A stretch of DNA of 64,000 nt from Neurospora tetrasperma FGSC 2508 (GCF_000213175.1 NW_009799100.1:5400862-5464861); one strand, 5' to 3'; numbered from the stretch's first letter, positions 1-12,872 are shown. Translations and numbers: made by a program. The notes: generated from the sequence alone by a model not told the origin.

Positions 1-380
1 TTTTCTTTTACTTTTTTCAGGTCGTAACCAAATTGCGGATGATGATTGAGTTATTCTGTATGTAGTAGTTTGACATCATGAATGTAACCTTTTTTTTTCT
101 TTCTTTTTTTTGCTTTTGGCATCAAATCTCGTTGTTCATACGTGAACCACCCGCCCGTTTTTGAAAATCCAAAAAGAGAAGATAATGGTTGAGGTTTCAT
201 CATCCGCTATAATATAACAGAGGAATCTGAATGTCTGACCAGCAAGTATGTCCAATTTCACATGCTCGTTTATGGTATGTTGGTTATGCAACTTGCCAGA
301 TTATATGCCACCATTAAAAATGTCTAATGTTCGCTTTTACAACTCATGCCAATCCATTATCCTCAATGTCTTCTTTCCGG
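1..380. other. Window edge, non-coding
   Basis: AT-rich sequence with T-runs and no coding frame that I recognise. The right end is presumably the 3' flank of the leftward-transcribed peroxin gene that stops at 381. The extreme left may belong to a gene outside the window. Confidence 0.5.
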
Positions 381-1721
381 CTAAACCATGATCCGCCTCA
401 GCCCCTCGGTCCCTCCCAACACTTTCCTTCCTGTGACGGCACATCTCCCCTCTCCGCTCTCCCACTTGCCCTCGCGCTCCTTGGTCATGAACTTCTCCTG
501 CCTGACATGGGTCCCGCTCATCCACTTGTGTATGCACGAAAAGCAGTAGACCACACCCGTCTGACACGCCGCCGGCGTCTGGATCTCGTCCTCGCAAATA
601 GGGCACATATCAGATCTCTTAGGCGGTGGCACCGTGAAGATGGGCAACAGCGTCGAAGCCGCTATGGGCGCCGTCTCGGGCGTTGGTTCCTTGCTACTAG
701 CCTCCTCCTCTGCCTCATCATCCTCATCCGCCTTCTCCTCCACCCCATCCTCCGACGTCCTCGTGATCTTGGGTTTAGGCTTATTCCTCGCCTGCGCCTC
801 CACCAGCCCCGTCACCGTCGGCGGCGGCAGATCCAGACTTTCCGCCGCCTTGCGACTCAGCTGCTTGGCGAAATCCGAAGCGTACCACCACTCAAGGAAC
901 TTGAGCGCAAAAATACTCGTCGGCAGCACCAGCGACAGACCCCCCATCAGCCGTCGACTCATATTCCTCGGACTGAACATCGACCCTCCCCCTGATAATC
1001 TAGAGGTAGCGGCGGCCCCCGCTGCCTTTTCCAAAGCCTCAATCGCCTGATAATCCGCCCCGTTCATCCGTCGCACGCGCGTCCCAATCAGCCACAAAAA
1101 CGGGTTATGGTACTTTGTGTTATCAAACAGATACCCCAAGTTAAACGCCAATATGGCAAAGTAATACGCCGCGTTCAAGCTCGGGTACACTTTTCTTAGA
1201 AACCAGCGGTAGTAGTACAAAAACCGCTCCTTCATCGGCGCCCCCTTTGCCGGCGGCCGCGTGTACTGCCCGCCCAACATGGCGCGCGGCGCATCGATTT
1301 CGTAGGCCTCGTCCAGTTTGCGTTTCAGGTAAGGGATCCCGACCATGACGGCCAGGTTCTTCCAGATGTCGACATCGGAGAGTTTGAGGGCGTCGCGGAC
1401 GAGGTTTGGCGCCGAAGAAGCCGCGCGCGGGATCTCGGCGGCCAGCGCCTTTTCGCGCTTGAGGCCGTAAAAGTGCTCGGTGAAGCTGCCGCCGCGGGTT
1501 TTGAGGTAGTGGCGCTCGACGAGCAGGCCGGCGAGGGCGTACAGCTCGTCAAAGGAGTTGAGGATGCGGAGCAGGTGGCGGGGGTAGCGGTGGGTGAGCA
1601 CGGTGAGGAGGTAGCGGAGGGTGGGCGGGAGAAGGGAGGCGAGTTGTTGTTCCGAGAGAAGCTCGAAGAGGGAGGGCTTGCCGTCGTCGAAGGTGCCGCG
1701 GAGGGCGGTGACGAATTCCAT
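381..1721 (-). CDS. pex12: Peroxin-12 (Pex12), RING-type peroxisomal ubiquitin ligase
   Basis: Single exon, 446 residues, ATG at 1721 and TAG at 381-383. Pex12 forms a membrane complex with Pex2 and Pex10 that ubiquitinates the import receptor Pex5 so that it can be recycled from the peroxisome membrane. The N-terminal two thirds match the Pex2/Pex12 membrane domain, with hydrophobic stretches around the [16 protein letters not shown] and [16 protein letters not shown] segments. An acidic Lys/Glu-rich linker follows. The C-terminus has the variant RING: CPIC at residues 373-376, then CQTG, YCFSC and CAVTG. The reduced set of zinc ligands is normal for Pex12, where only one zinc is held. It is divergent with the thioesterase gene at 2764 and shares about 1 kb of promoter with it. 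Length agrees with fungal Pex12 proteins. Confidence 0.93.
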   Translation of the reverse strand: MEFVTALRGTFDDGKPSLFELLSEQQLASLLPPTLRYLLTVLTHRYPRHLLRILNSFDELYALAGLLVERHYLKTRGGSFTEHFYGLKREKALAAEIPRAASSAPNLVRDALKLSDVDIWKNLAVMVGIPYLKRKLDEAYEIDAPRAMLGGQYTRPPAKGAPMKERFLYYYRWFLRKVYPSLNAAYYFAILAFNLGYLFDNTKYHNPFLWLIGTRVRRMNGADYQAIEALEKAAGAAATSRLSGGGSMFSPRNMSRRLMGGLSLVLPTSIFALKFLEWWYASDFAKQLSRKAAESLDLPPPTVTGLVEAQARNKPKPKITRTSEDGVEEKADEDDEAEEEASSKEPTPETAPIAASTLLPIFTVPPPKRSDMCPICEDEIQTPAACQTGVVYCFSCIHKWMSGTHVRQEKFMTKEREGKWESGEGRCAVTGRKVLGGTEGLRRIMV

Positions 1722-2763
1722 GGTTGTTGCGACGGTGCCCGGTTGGTTATTGTTACGGTCTGGTTATTATCGGGGGCGGGATGGGATGGGATGGGATGGG
1801 ATAGGCTCCCGCCGGTTGAATGGGGGGAGGGAGGTGGATTAAGTTCGAGGTTCTCTTTCGGTATGTTCCAGTGTCGCGGCGCGCAATTACACGGAGTCGG
1901 TGTAACGCTTTGTTAGTATTATATCGCCGTCGTGGTTTCCATCGATGGATTTGTTGATGTCAACGGAAGTTCACGATATAATTGGGATGAATTGAAAGAA
2001 ACGGGGCGAGATGGACCTGGACCTCGACCTCCTGGAAGTTCGAACAAGGGGGGACTCAGACCGGGCCAAGGAGTGGATGCCGCGACGCATCAAAAGTGGC
2101 ACTTGGTAGCACTGTGAGTGGACAGCTGAAAGTCGGGCAGCGCAGTGGAGGCCTGTGGGTGCTCCCGTCGCTGTCTTGCTTGCTTGCTTTTGCTTGCCGC
2201 CGCCGCCATTTGGACCTTGCCAGGTAGCCGAGGCTGTCAGGTCATTCATGTACCCCAAGAAATGGGTTGCAACGGATACCCGCCAGTTTACCCCATTTGC
2301 CCATTCATCCCCAATCATCCCCCCCTGTACCTGTGATGTGTAGTGTAGTCAACGGCAGGCAGGCATGGATACCCCCCTCTTTTGCTTTGGTTCGATTTCG
2401 TCGAGTTGTCATCCGTTGTCGGGTGTTGTTTCCATCCCGCTCTTTTACACATACCTACTACTTGTACCGCCGGTAACACTACATTGATAAATTACCTACT
2501 ACTTCCCTGTTTTGACTTATTGCCGGTTGTGTGTGTGTGGTACTACTTATTACTAACACCGACCGAGGAGACAACTACCTCTACCTACATACACTACGAG
2601 ACTACCTCTACTAACGGAAATCTACAACCGCCCTTCCCTGCCGCGCATCCATTACGGACGGCACAGTGAAACACCGGACCTGCAAGCCACAATCTTATCA
2701 TTCATCGCCTTATTATTTCCCTTCTCTTCCCGTCTTATCGTCTCTCGGTCGCGGAGATAAAAA
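1722..2763. promoter_or_regulatory. Divergent promoter region, pex12 / thioesterase
   Basis: Non-coding DNA of about 1.04 kb between two outward-facing genes. It holds an (ATGGG)n tract at about 1778-1802, close to the pex12 start, and a (CTTG)n tract at about 2174-2196. The several short open frames here look like chance. No tRNA or other structured RNA was recognised. Confidence 0.5.
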
Positions 2764-3758
2764 ATGACCATCCGTACTTATCATCGCCCAGTAAAGACAT
2801 CTGAAGTCGTTGTTGTTTCGCTAGCATCCCAAGAGGAGCAAGAAAATACTATGACCGGTGGTCAAGAAGGAAGAAAGGGGTCGGCATCACCGCCACCACC
2901 ACCACCAGCAACACCACCAAAGAGCGGTGGTGGTGGTCAACATCAACATCAACATCATCATCTGCATCATCTACACCATCTACACCAACAATATCAGCAA
3001 TTTCAGCAACCGGCACTACTACCACCATATCCACAAAGTCAACATTCACAAAGTCGTCACCCGCAGCAGCAGCAGCAGCAGCCTCCAAGAAGTGCAGCAC
3101 CACCAGCACCAACACCCGCACCAGTACCAGCACCCGCACCAGCACAACCACCAAGCAGTACCGTCGACCCAAGTCTATTGCCATACACGGGCGAGCAACG
3201 AATACTCGAATTGCACCGACGAGAACACGAGAAAGCTTCTAGCGGTGATATCAGCGATCATGTGCGTCCTTCACTCATTACTCTTCACTTACTACCTTTT
3301 CTTTCCATAGTTCCTTACCATATAAAACTAACAACCCCCAGGACTACACAACCCCCCTCCTCCCCCACCTAAAACTCATCTCCGCCGACTCCTCCCTCCC
3401 CCACCCCAAGTCTTACTTCCGCTACACCGTCCAACCCTCCCACTGCAACCGCAACGGCACCCTCCACGGCGGCTGCATCGCCACTCTCTTCGACTACTGC
3501 ACCAGCATGCCGCTAGCGCTCGTCTCCCGCCCCGGGTTCTGGTACTCTCTGGGCGTCAGTCGGTCTTTAAACACAACGTACTTGCGACCTGTCCCCGTGG
3601 GCACCGAAGTGTTTATCGAGTGCGAGGTGGTGGCGCTCGGTAAACGGATGGCGAGTATTAGTGGCAAGATGAGGAGGGCGGTGGATGGCGCGCTGGTGGC
3701 TACTTGTGAGCATGGCAAGGTGAATACGGATGGGTCGGAGGGGGGGAGTAAGCTTTGA
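2764..3758 (+). CDS. Hotdog-fold acyl-CoA thioesterase (PaaI/ACOT13-like) with low-complexity N-terminus
   Basis: Two exons, 2764-3261 and 3342-3758, give 304 residues. The intron at 3262-3341 has donor GTGCGT and acceptor CCCCCAG. The C-terminal half is a 4HBT/PaaI-type hotdog domain, the family that hydrolyses acyl-CoA thioesters. It carries the family signature [17 protein letters not shown], in which the HGG turn and the Asp of the following helix are the usual active-site elements. Strands then follow ending near CEHGKVNTD. The first roughly 120 residues are unusual: Pro, His and Gln runs ([15 protein letters not shown]) and [13 protein letters not shown]-type repeats, presumably disordered. 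The next ATG in frame, at 2851, would shorten the protein by 29 residues and cannot be excluded. No mitochondrial targeting sequence is obvious. The substrate is unknown. The gene is convergent with the F-box gene. Confidence 0.82.
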
Positions 3759-4071
3759 TTTTGTTTTGCGTTGCTTTGGTGTCGGGGGTGGAAACTGGGG
3801 AGATTCTTTCTTCTGGGAAGAGAGTAGGAAGGATATGTGTTAGATGGTGTAAGTAGATATTTGCTGGCAAATATAATGGTAGTTACAAACGATATGAAAA
3901 AAAATGCAAGGCAAGGTGTGTATGTGTGTATGTATCTGTGTGTTATTATGGTCCCGTTTCCATAAAGCTTACTTGGTGCCATGCTATGTTTAAGCCTCGA
4001 TTTGTTAGCCATCCACGATTCAAAACAATACTCAAAGAAGACATACAAAGTGACAACAACTGCTACGGCCC
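3759..4071. other. Convergent 3' intergenic region
   Basis: About 310 bases between two converging genes. It is presumably made up of their 3' untranslated regions. Nothing else was recognised. Confidence 0.5.
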
Positions 4072-6419
4072 CTACTGACCGCCGCCATGACCGCCCCGCG
4101 GCCGCACAGCCTCCAGATCCGATATCTTCCAAAACGCCGTAGGCCCACAAGGCCCATGAGGGTTATAATCCCTACAAAAATCAAGAACACATGGTTAACA
4201 ACATCCAAAGACGAAGAGGGGACATGACATGACATGACATGACATGATAACCTACTTGTCAAACCAATTCCCAACCACTCCACGAGCAGACTTGACACCT
4301 CCAATCTGGATCCCCTCGCTCCGCCATCTCTCCTCGCCATCATACAGCGAAGATGTCGTCCACCGGACCTCGCCCTCGGGCGTCATTTGCACGACTCCTA
4401 CGACTTGCCCTTGTCAATATGCCATTTTTAAAAGAAAGTATCCGGATGGTCGTTTGAAGGGGGGTTAGTTAGTTATGAAAGTTATGAACTCACCTCTCAG
4501 CCCCCACGTGAGGCGCGCCTCTCCAGGAGACCCATCGAATGACCGAGCGTACCCCCTCCAGTGTACAATGGGCCATATCTTCCCCTTGATCTCCGTTCCT
4601 GGCTCGGGGTAGACGATTCTGTTGACGTGGATCTTCATCATGAGCAACTTGGTTGCTTCGCCCACGTCCAGGGGCGGCCTCGGCACGCTCTCGGGGCACG
4701 GCATATTATCGTCGGGGAAGTTGAACGAGAAGAAGTCGGTGTAGTCTTTTTTTTTTCACAATATGTTAGCAAGTTTCATCCCCATACTCTCGATCAAGAG
4801 AGACTCACCCAAAAAACAAACCACCCTCAACCAAACTCCCGAAACCCCATACGGATCCTCCATCTCCAACTTCATATCCCTATTCTCCTCCTTCTCCTCC
4901 TCTCCTGCAAAATCCCCATCACTATTATCCCCATCCTCTTCCTCCTCCCCCTCCATATCATCCACCGCCCCATCATTCGCCACATCCGAATCCCAATCCT
5001 CATGCTGCGTATTCGTATTATTCCCCCACAAGAACCAACCCGCATAACCACTCCCCACCCCCATCGGACCACCACCACCACCAGCCTGTCCCTGTCCCTG
5101 TCCCTGCTGTCCCTGCCCGTCCCCGTCTGTTGTCGTCGTCGAACTGCTGTTGTTCCCGTTATCCCCCGCCCTCGGCAACCTACACAGACTCCCCTCCCAA
5201 CATCCCGCAAACGGCGTGTTCCACACATTCCCCACCATCGGGATCCTATCCAGCTCCTTCAGCTTGATATTTGTCCTCAGCACCAACAGAATCGCCTCCA
5301 CCTTTTCCCAATCCACCTTACCACTCCCGTCCGCGCGGAACGGTCCCCACTTGCTTCGCGTCGTGTACTCACGCAAATCATACACCTTGCTAACGGCGTA
5401 GGGATACAGTCTAGGCACAAGCGAGGTGCGTCCGAAGAAGGCCGACCTTAGCTGACCGTCGCGGGTAGGCAGCGGCGGGCTGGGCGGGGTGGCGTGCGCG
5501 TTGGTGCCTGGCGTAGGAGGAGGGTACGGGTTCATGTTCAACGAGGACGAGAGCGCAGGGTTGTTGGGCAGCGTCAGGGTGGCGGGGGCTTGCACGCCGA
5601 CGCCAAAGTGGCAGTGCATCTTGGCGGATTGTTGTTGGTATTCGATGTAGACGGGGATGCGGACGTAGCGCGAGCGCTCGAGGTCGATGATGGTGCGCAT
5701 GGGGATGGGGAGGTAGTCGAAGCAGTGGGCGCGCTCGTAGAGCTGGGAGCCCTGGAGGAAAGCGTTGCGGACGGATTCTTTGGAAAAGAGGTTGGAGAGG
5801 ATAGCGGCGTTTCGCGAGGGGGAGTAGGAGGAGGAGATTGGTTGTTGGGGGGTGTTGTGCTGCTCGCCGCTGCGGGCTGCTGACAGGGAAGAAGATGGGG
5901 GAATGGCTTTGAGAAGGTTGGTGACGGCGTGGTAGACAAAGGTCATTTTGGGCATGTGTATGTTGGGACATGAGACTTCAAAGTTCTGGATGGGATGAGT
6001 GAGCTGTTAGCCAGCTGGCAACGCGAATCATCATGGAACGAAGTGATGATGGAACCCTTCACAGCACGAGTGTATCGTCGTTGTGAGAGCTTACCTCATA
6101 CTCCCGTCCACACAGTCTGCGCAACTTGGCCAGATCATTGAGGCTCTGCTCCCAGTCCACATCTTCTGGTGGTTCGTCCTGTGTAGTGTCAGTCAGCATC
6201 ATATCTGAGGAGAGAGCGGAGAAGTCGGCAACACACCAAGTGCCGATAATAGATGTCACGATGTAGAACTGCATTTCCTTTGACATGTTCTGTTAACCGT
6301 CGGCAGATGCTTCGGATACTGGGTAAATCGTCGGGCGCCACATAGCCAAAGATGTTGTTGATGATCTCCGAGGGAAGCTGAGTGAGGAGCACCATGTTGA
6401 CTTGCGTTGCTTGTTTCAC
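4072..6419 (-). CDS. F-box domain protein
   Basis: Six exons (6419-6237, 6178-6095, 5985-4809, 4745-4494, 4397-4256, 4171-4072) close in frame to 645 residues. An F-box lies at about residues 11-60: LTQLPSEIINNIFGYV, then a DDLPSIRSICRRL stretch. This suggests a substrate adaptor of an SCF (Skp1-cullin-F-box) ubiquitin ligase. No WD40 or leucine-rich repeats follow. The rest is a fungal-type body with a large acidic and Gly/Gln-rich low-complexity insert in exon 3 (GQGQQGQGQGQ, then GEEEEDGDNSDGD). A conserved-looking C-terminal domain spans exons 4-6, rich in Trp and Gly (IWPIVHWRGYARSFDG, FWKISDLEA). Met-9 (MVLLTQLP) is an alternative start. The substrate is unknown. The gene is tandem to the transcription factor on its right. 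Confidence 0.8.
4221..4245. repeat. (GACAT)5 microsatellite in an F-box gene intron
   Basis: Five perfect GACAT units. They lie a few bases inside intron 5 of the F-box gene, just after its GTAGGT donor on the minus strand. Length variation here would change intron size and leave the protein intact. Confidence 0.9.
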
Positions 6420-7665
6420 TTCAAGTGGCTGATCCTAGTCGACGTCGGAAAGGGGTAGTATTTTTGACAAGAACTAGTTGTGAGATGTCAAGACGGGAGC
6501 GAGTTTAGGAGCCAAGTGGGCAGGCCTGTGAGGATATCTAGAGGTAGCGAGGTCGGCGGAAGACGAGGAACAAAGGAGTCAACGAAGAACGCAATTTGAG
6601 GTTAGTCAAGTCACCGTAAGATATAACAAGTGTCAAGATGCTGGCATGAGATACGTTGATGATGCTGGCACCAGCATCGATGAGATGTTAGGCGAGGAGG
6701 AGAGCTTGTTTGGCAATCCCTTGGCCGAGATTCCCGGCAACGTGATCGAACGATTTGGAACAAAAGATGATGTTCTGATATTGAACTTTTTATGAGAAGA
6801 GGAATCCGTGGGAGTCGTTGATCACTGTGAGGTGATAATTACCAAGGCAAGTGTACCTTGGGTAGACACTTTCACAGGTGGGCTTCACTTGCTTTGGATG
6901 ATGGGCAGAGTCCACGGGTTGCCTGGGAGAAAGTAGGAACAGACGATCGATCGTAAATGCACGTGAGGCATGCATGTAGGTGCGTTCTGCAGACCGCAAT
7001 GCAAAGACGGTCCGAGCTGTGTTCATGTCGGGTGTTGTAATGACCGAAGGTGACAGGCAACAGACGGTAGAATGAAGCAGCTTTACAGAAAACGCATCAG
7101 GTCAAAAGTCCAAAAGATAGACTGAGGAGGGGTTTCCCCAACAGACTTTCCGGATGGGTTATCAATGTTACCCCTCGGGAATCGAATCAGAGGGGATGGA
7201 ATGATCGAATCACTCATTGTACCACGCAAACGCTTTACAGTGCCGCAAACCGGAGATAATGCTTGTAAAGCCGAGGGACAAGGGCAAGTGAGGAGGTGCT
7301 TTGTTATATAATCAGGCCAGAAACGCAGCGCTAGCCACCCATTTGCGAGAAGGAGAAAATAACATCGAGAAAACGAAAACCACAAAACATACAACTGGGG
7401 GTATACATGAAATGAAGTATGTGTGGTGAAAGAATCACAACTCGGAACCACCACAAACGCAACAACTGTCCTCTCGTAGGTATACAGCTCAGTCCCCTTC
7501 ATGTACCGCCATGCCATCATCTCCGCTCGTCATACCTTCAACATCGACATTGTTTCCCCTTATACATCATAATCGCCTTCCACCGCCGAAACTACGCCCT
7601 TCGCCAACACTATTAGATGCGGACCGTATAACCCAAGCCATGAGAGCCGCAAGAACTACCTACAA
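6420..7665. promoter_or_regulatory. Upstream region of the F-box gene and 3' flank of the transcription factor gene
   Basis: About 1.25 kb without a supported gene. Both neighbours are read leftward, so this holds the F-box promoter and leader and the 3' end of the transcription factor transcript. Small open frames are short and carry no recognisable domain. Confidence 0.45.
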
Positions 7666-10600
7666 TCAAGGTACAGTCGCCCCAGCATTCAAGAGAATGC
7701 AGTTATTTAACAGCGTTGCACCCTCATGAAGCAACTCCCACCTCGTCACTCGGAATGTGTCCTTCAACACCACCAACAGCGCCGTATTCTGGTTGATGCC
7801 CCTCATCGATTTGAGATCCTCCGGCGACTGAATGCTGCCATATTTGATCAGGTACTCGCGCATCTGCCGGACGGCATCCTGGTGGCTAGCCGGCATGGGA
7901 AGCCCGGGACAGGCACCCTCCAGAGCATAGCCGTAGCACCACACCACGAGAGCGGCAAAGTACAAGACCCAGGGTCGGTTGAGGAGGACGTCGTCGCGGG
8001 CCGAGTATTCTTCGTCCATATGGCTGCTGTAGCCGTTGGATTGGGGAGAGCCGGAGCCGGTTGGGAGCAAAACGGATTGCAAGAATTGCAGGGCGTAGAA
8101 CGTTGCGTCGCGGGCTTTGGCCGAGGGAGCCCACTGGTCTTTCATGCGACGTGTAGCGCTGCTGAGATCTTGCGCGCCAATTGCTCGGCCCAACAGGCGC
8201 TTGGCTCGGGCAAAGATCTGGCAGTCTACAATGTCGATGTGCATGGCCATGTGCGCCAAGTGGTGCAAGACAACACGACTCTCAAATACCACGTCGGTCT
8301 CGTTGCCCCTGACTCCAAAGAAATAAGGGTCAGCCATGTCGCCTCGCTTTTCCTCCAAAGCCCGGTCGAATTCCTTCTTCCAGGAATCGAACGCGCGGGT
8401 AAGCGTGGTCCGCCACTTGTCGCGACCTCCAAGAGCCGTGGTAGCCCCAAGGGAATTAACTTGGAGGTCTCTCTGGTTCATGTGCCAGCTGACGCTCAGC
8501 AGACCCGCCATCAGAATGGTGCGACCGAATGAGTTGGTTTGCACCGTCTGGCCGTTCAACGTCCGCTTGAGCCCATCAAGAAACCCAATCGGCTTGCCCT
8601 GTGACATGAGCTCCGCCTCAATCTTTCCCACCTCTGCGCTACTCTTTGCCTTCCAAAGCTTGTCGTCACACGGTAGTGGTAGGCGCATCTCATGGGCCAC
8701 CATGACGGTCGAATGGCCAAACATGGTGGCGTGAATCGAGTCAATTACAAAGGCTGCAAATGCTGCACGACGAGTCGCTTCATTGGTAATCCAATGATTC
8801 CACCACTCGTCTGGCGTGTGAGCCATGCCCGACGTTGACGAATGTCTCGAACCATTGGTTTTATCATCCCTCGGGTTCGGGGGAGAATCCAAAGCCGACT
8901 TGCCGATCAAGGCCCTGCCACGACGCATCAACGTGATAGTCGTTGCGTGGTGAATATGGGCTCTTTCGTGCAATTCTCTTGTCGAGTACATCTTCTCATA
9001 CAGCTCGAGAAGCAGGAGCGTCTGGAACACCCAAAGCTTGGCTGGTGGCCGGCAGTTGGGGTCCTGAAACATCTCCCATCGAAGATGCCAGGCTAAGAAG
9101 TTGGACAGCTCGGCACCCGCCTTGGTGACTTTCTGACCGTACGCCTTGTCCAGGCATGCGGCGCCAATGGTCATCATAGCGATCAGGAGCAAGTTTGGGG
9201 TTTTGTCGGGAGAAAAGGTAGGCTTATGAAGGATGGGAATCTGATCGCTGAAATGGAGCCAGTAAGACACAATGTAGGCTTGCATCATCTTCCGGCTCAA
9301 CATGTGGTTTTCGTTGTTGCGGTCGCCCTCGAGAATGTTGTCGCGCTGCCTCTCAATCGGCGTATGGCCGTTTTCGTGGAACCGTTCCTTGATAAGTTCG
9401 AAAATCTCGGCGCTCTTCGGATCGGAAATTACTGATTCGGGGAGGTTTTGGTCCAGAAGGTTCTCAACGGACATGATCTGTTGAGGCGCCATTTGTGGGA
9501 AGTAGCCCATCTGACTAGGATCATTGTAGAACGGATACTGGTTGGTAGAGAACTCCCCATAACTGACTTCAAGTTAGCAGGGCGAACGGGGAATGGTTTT
9601 CGGTGATACTTACTTTAGCCCCTGAACAGGAACTACGGTGGGTGATCCTTCACCATGGGTGTTGAACAGGTAGGCCATAAAATCTTCAGGCATTCCAACA
9701 TATGGTGACTTGTTGAGGATGCTGTCAGTGCCAAAGACTGGCATTGTCTGCTGCATACTCATCTGATCCAGCCGCACAATCTCCCCAGTATCTTGCGGGT
9801 GGTGATCAAAAGACTCTGCAGTCGTCAAGGGCACATAGGCTTGCTGTTGGGCTTCCCTACTTACAACGGCTGCGGGAGACGTCGTAGCGAAATCTGATGG
9901 AGGTAAACTAAAAGGAGGAAAATTCTGCGGTGTCACATATGGGACCGCAGACTGCGATGTGTTCACAGAATGACCATGGTACCCCGGCTGCGTTGAAACA
10001 GGAGACAGCACCCCATAAGGGCCAACATTTGTCTGCACTGACGGCCGTTGAGGTCCAGTTGGCGAATGTTGAAGGGATCTTTGTCCTGTTATGTGCTGAT
10101 AGTGAGCATCATGCTGCATGTAGTCGATGCCATTGGAGTAGCCGTTTGTGGGTGCGCTGGCAGTCATGGGCGTATATGGGCTTCCCATGGCATCCTTGGG
10201 TGAGTTGAACTGCATGGAAAGGGTCCTGCCTTTACCATTACCCAGACGGTTCGTTTCTGGAGATGCAGAGCCCTGGGCCATAAAAGGGGGGCGGCCATCT
10301 GTTGTCGGGGAGGCCAGGGACATCAAGGAGTCTTTTCTGCTCAGTGCTGATCCTTTGGCTGTGTGGCGTTCCTTATGACGGTTGCAAAGGTCCAGCCTCA
10401 CGAATGTCCGTTGACAATCACCAATTCCGCACTTGTATACCTGTTTGGGATTGTGGTTCAACTGATGCCGGTAACTATCAAAGAGAAGATTAGCATGAAG
10501 AATGTGCGTATAAACAAGGCTTCACATACAGATGCTCTGCCCTGGAGTAGCTCTTCCCGCAACCCTGCTCGGGGCACTCAAACTTCTTGTCCAGACCCTT

Positions 10601-10873
10601 GCGGCTTCTGCGTCGTTTCCTTGCGGGCCCTTCCTCATTGGACGAGTGGGCATCATTCCCATTTCCATCACCGTCTTCCATATCCTCTAGGTCGAGCCCT
10701 TCGACATCTTTGTCATCAGATCGACTACGACGACGGCCCCGCTCTTGTTCATCTTCCTGCTTGATATTATGAGGAGGCGTGGGCTCCTGATACTGAGGCA
10801 TGGCTCCGTCTGGGAGACAGTCTGAATGAGGAGGTTTGATATCGGAAGACTGTGATGGGAGCACCGAAGTCAT
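7666..10873 (-). CDS. Transcription factor with two C2H2 zinc fingers and a fungal-specific regulatory domain
   Basis: Three exons (10873-10530, 10474-9614, 9562-7666) give 1033 residues. Introns are 10529-10475 (donor GTATGT) and 9613-9563 (donor GTAAGT). Finger 1 spans residues 100-122 (CPEQGC...HQLNH) and crosses the first splice junction. Finger 2 spans 130-152 (CGIGDC...HKERH). Both have the C-x4-C-x12-H-x3-H spacing. Basic, nuclear-localisation-like RKRRRSRKG precedes them, and an acidic Ser-rich stretch lies further upstream. A Pro/Gln/Ser-rich middle of about 280 residues leads to an alpha-helical fungal_trans-like domain from about residue 470 (SRKMMQAYIVSYWLHF, HKPTFSP). This layout is typical of Pezizomycotina RNA polymerase II regulators. 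The frame stays open upstream to about 11020 without an ATG, so the start at 10873 is the first Met, unless an upstream exon exists. Target genes are unknown. Confidence 0.85.
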
Positions 10874-12852
10874 GATGGCCTGGTTTGTGAATGGGGACTC
10901 CGGCCTCGGTAGGGTCACGTCGCACTTGGTGTCGGTCAAGGTGACACGCGCCGGGATAGGAGGGGCTAGAGGATGGAGGGCTGGCGCAACGGCGGTCGAA
11001 CTGCCTGGCCCACGAACAAGAACAAATCAGGGTCGCCTGTCTTGGAGGGGGGTGGTACACGATCCAGATGAACAGCAAGTGTGCCCGGTGATGGTTTTTG
11101 TTCCGGCAAAGAACCGAAGTGTGTAACAGAAGTCAGGAGCAGAACACGGGGAGACAAATTGAAGGCCCGATCCTGGCCACTGCGCGCCCACGGGGGCTTG
11201 GTGGTGTTGGGACAAGATGTCTTCCTCGCCGAGACAAGCTGGTCTGAGGCTCAGGATATCATGACTGGTAGGTATGGTTTCGGGTCAGAAGTCGGTGGTG
11301 GAAGACAAAGGGTCCGTCGGCATCAGACTGGCCAAGCCGCCCCGCACTAGGAGAAGCTTTTGGGGAAGTAAGAGCGGGGACTGTGAAGTTCGTAGCGTGG
11401 CGGATAGCCTGGAGAAGGCGATTGTTTGTTGTTTCTCGTCAAGACTTGTTAGGGGGAGAAATACCCGGCGACCTAGACGACCTACTAGAACTAGAGTGGG
11501 AATGATCAGTAACTAGCTCGCTGGGAACGGATCCATGGCGATGGACGCCAGCTTGGGCGCATTAGGAAAAGGCGCCTGAAGGCCGGAAGGGACCAGGATT
11601 CGAATGAGAGTCGGGAAAGCGACCGGGGGTGGACAAAACGGGAGGGGTAGTCAGCAGCCAGCAGAGTAATATTTGCTAGAGGCTGGATTATGTACTTTGG
11701 GAGGCGTCGTTCAAGCGAACGGGACACGGCTCCTTGGGAACACTGTTTGTCCGGTCCATCCAACAAGAACCGGCCCAGCCTTTTTGCCAGTGTCCACTCA
11801 CAGGTCCCTTTGCCTCATTGGTGCTGATGCTCGTTGTAAGACCTACACTAGAACTGCACGCAAGCAGCCCAGCCAGGAGCTCACTTGATTGAGGCAACTT
11901 GAAGCCAGTCGGCGCACCCAGCGCTTGGGTGGGGTTCAAGGTCACAGCAGACGAACAGGGGATCAGAGGAGGGAACTGAAGGACGATGGGATGAGCAGGG
12001 GTTTGGAAGGGAGGTACGGTCGGGTGTGTGTGTAGTTGAGGGTTCACCAAGCCCAAGTAGGGACCTCTGGAACATGGGGAGACTGAATAGCTTCAGAAAA
12101 GAAGACAGGGTATCCATCGATAGGCTGTGTCTTGAAGAGAGCGGAAAGGATGGAAGACTGAAAAGACAAGACATGAAGACAAGCACATTGTTGGAAAGCC
12201 ACCTTGTACGACCCAAGAACGGCAGTGAAAAGTGACAGATTATAAGCGCCAGCCAGTGCCAGCATGAAGGATCACGCAGAGTTCCTTGTCCCGAATAATT
12301 GTCTGATGAAAAGTAGTAGACTCTTCAAACTTCAGTTGTAACACAATGACGTGCCAAAGGGAGAAAGGCAAAGAGTTCGGCATGTCAGGTGGCCTGTGTC
12401 TCGTCAAGAATGCGCTGGCACTGCTCTGAGTGGTGACATGCCCGGGGTTACCCATGATATCCACGAGACCACCTAATATGAGGCCTTCTCGAACGCTTGT
12501 TGATGAGATGAGACTGCAGACTGCCGACGCCGGAGGGATCTGAATGCTGGGATAGGTGGGGCAGGGAAACATGGTCGTCTATATCATGATAATTGATGGA
12601 GATATAACATACCTACTTTGTGTGAAAACGTCTATAGTCGTTTGAGTTTGATGGAGTTGATCAACATGTACCGACACAAACGACTGACACTGATGTTTGA
12701 AGGAAGGAGTCCAGCCGGAATCGGGATTGGAAGCGGACTCGGAAGACGGAAGTCAGGACGGCAGTCGGGATGGACGCAAGGTAAGCAACGGGACCTCAAC
12801 CTTCCAGATGGTTAAATTGTCGAACCGAATAAGCCGGGTGGGGAAACACCGG

Positions 12853-12872
12853 GGTAGGTAGGTAGGTAGGTA
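12853..12872. repeat. (GGTA)5 tetranucleotide repeat
   Basis: Five perfect units in the large intergenic interval. It belongs to the family of GGTA/TAGG tracts that recur in non-coding DNA across the window. Confidence 0.9.

Noticed and set aside
2380-2410. GGTTCGATTTC as a possible tRNA B box
   Set aside because: No matching acceptor, D or anticodon arms upstream.
5494-5883. 129-codon plus frame opposite the F-box gene
   Set aside because: Arg/Gly/Val-rich mirror frame with no domain.
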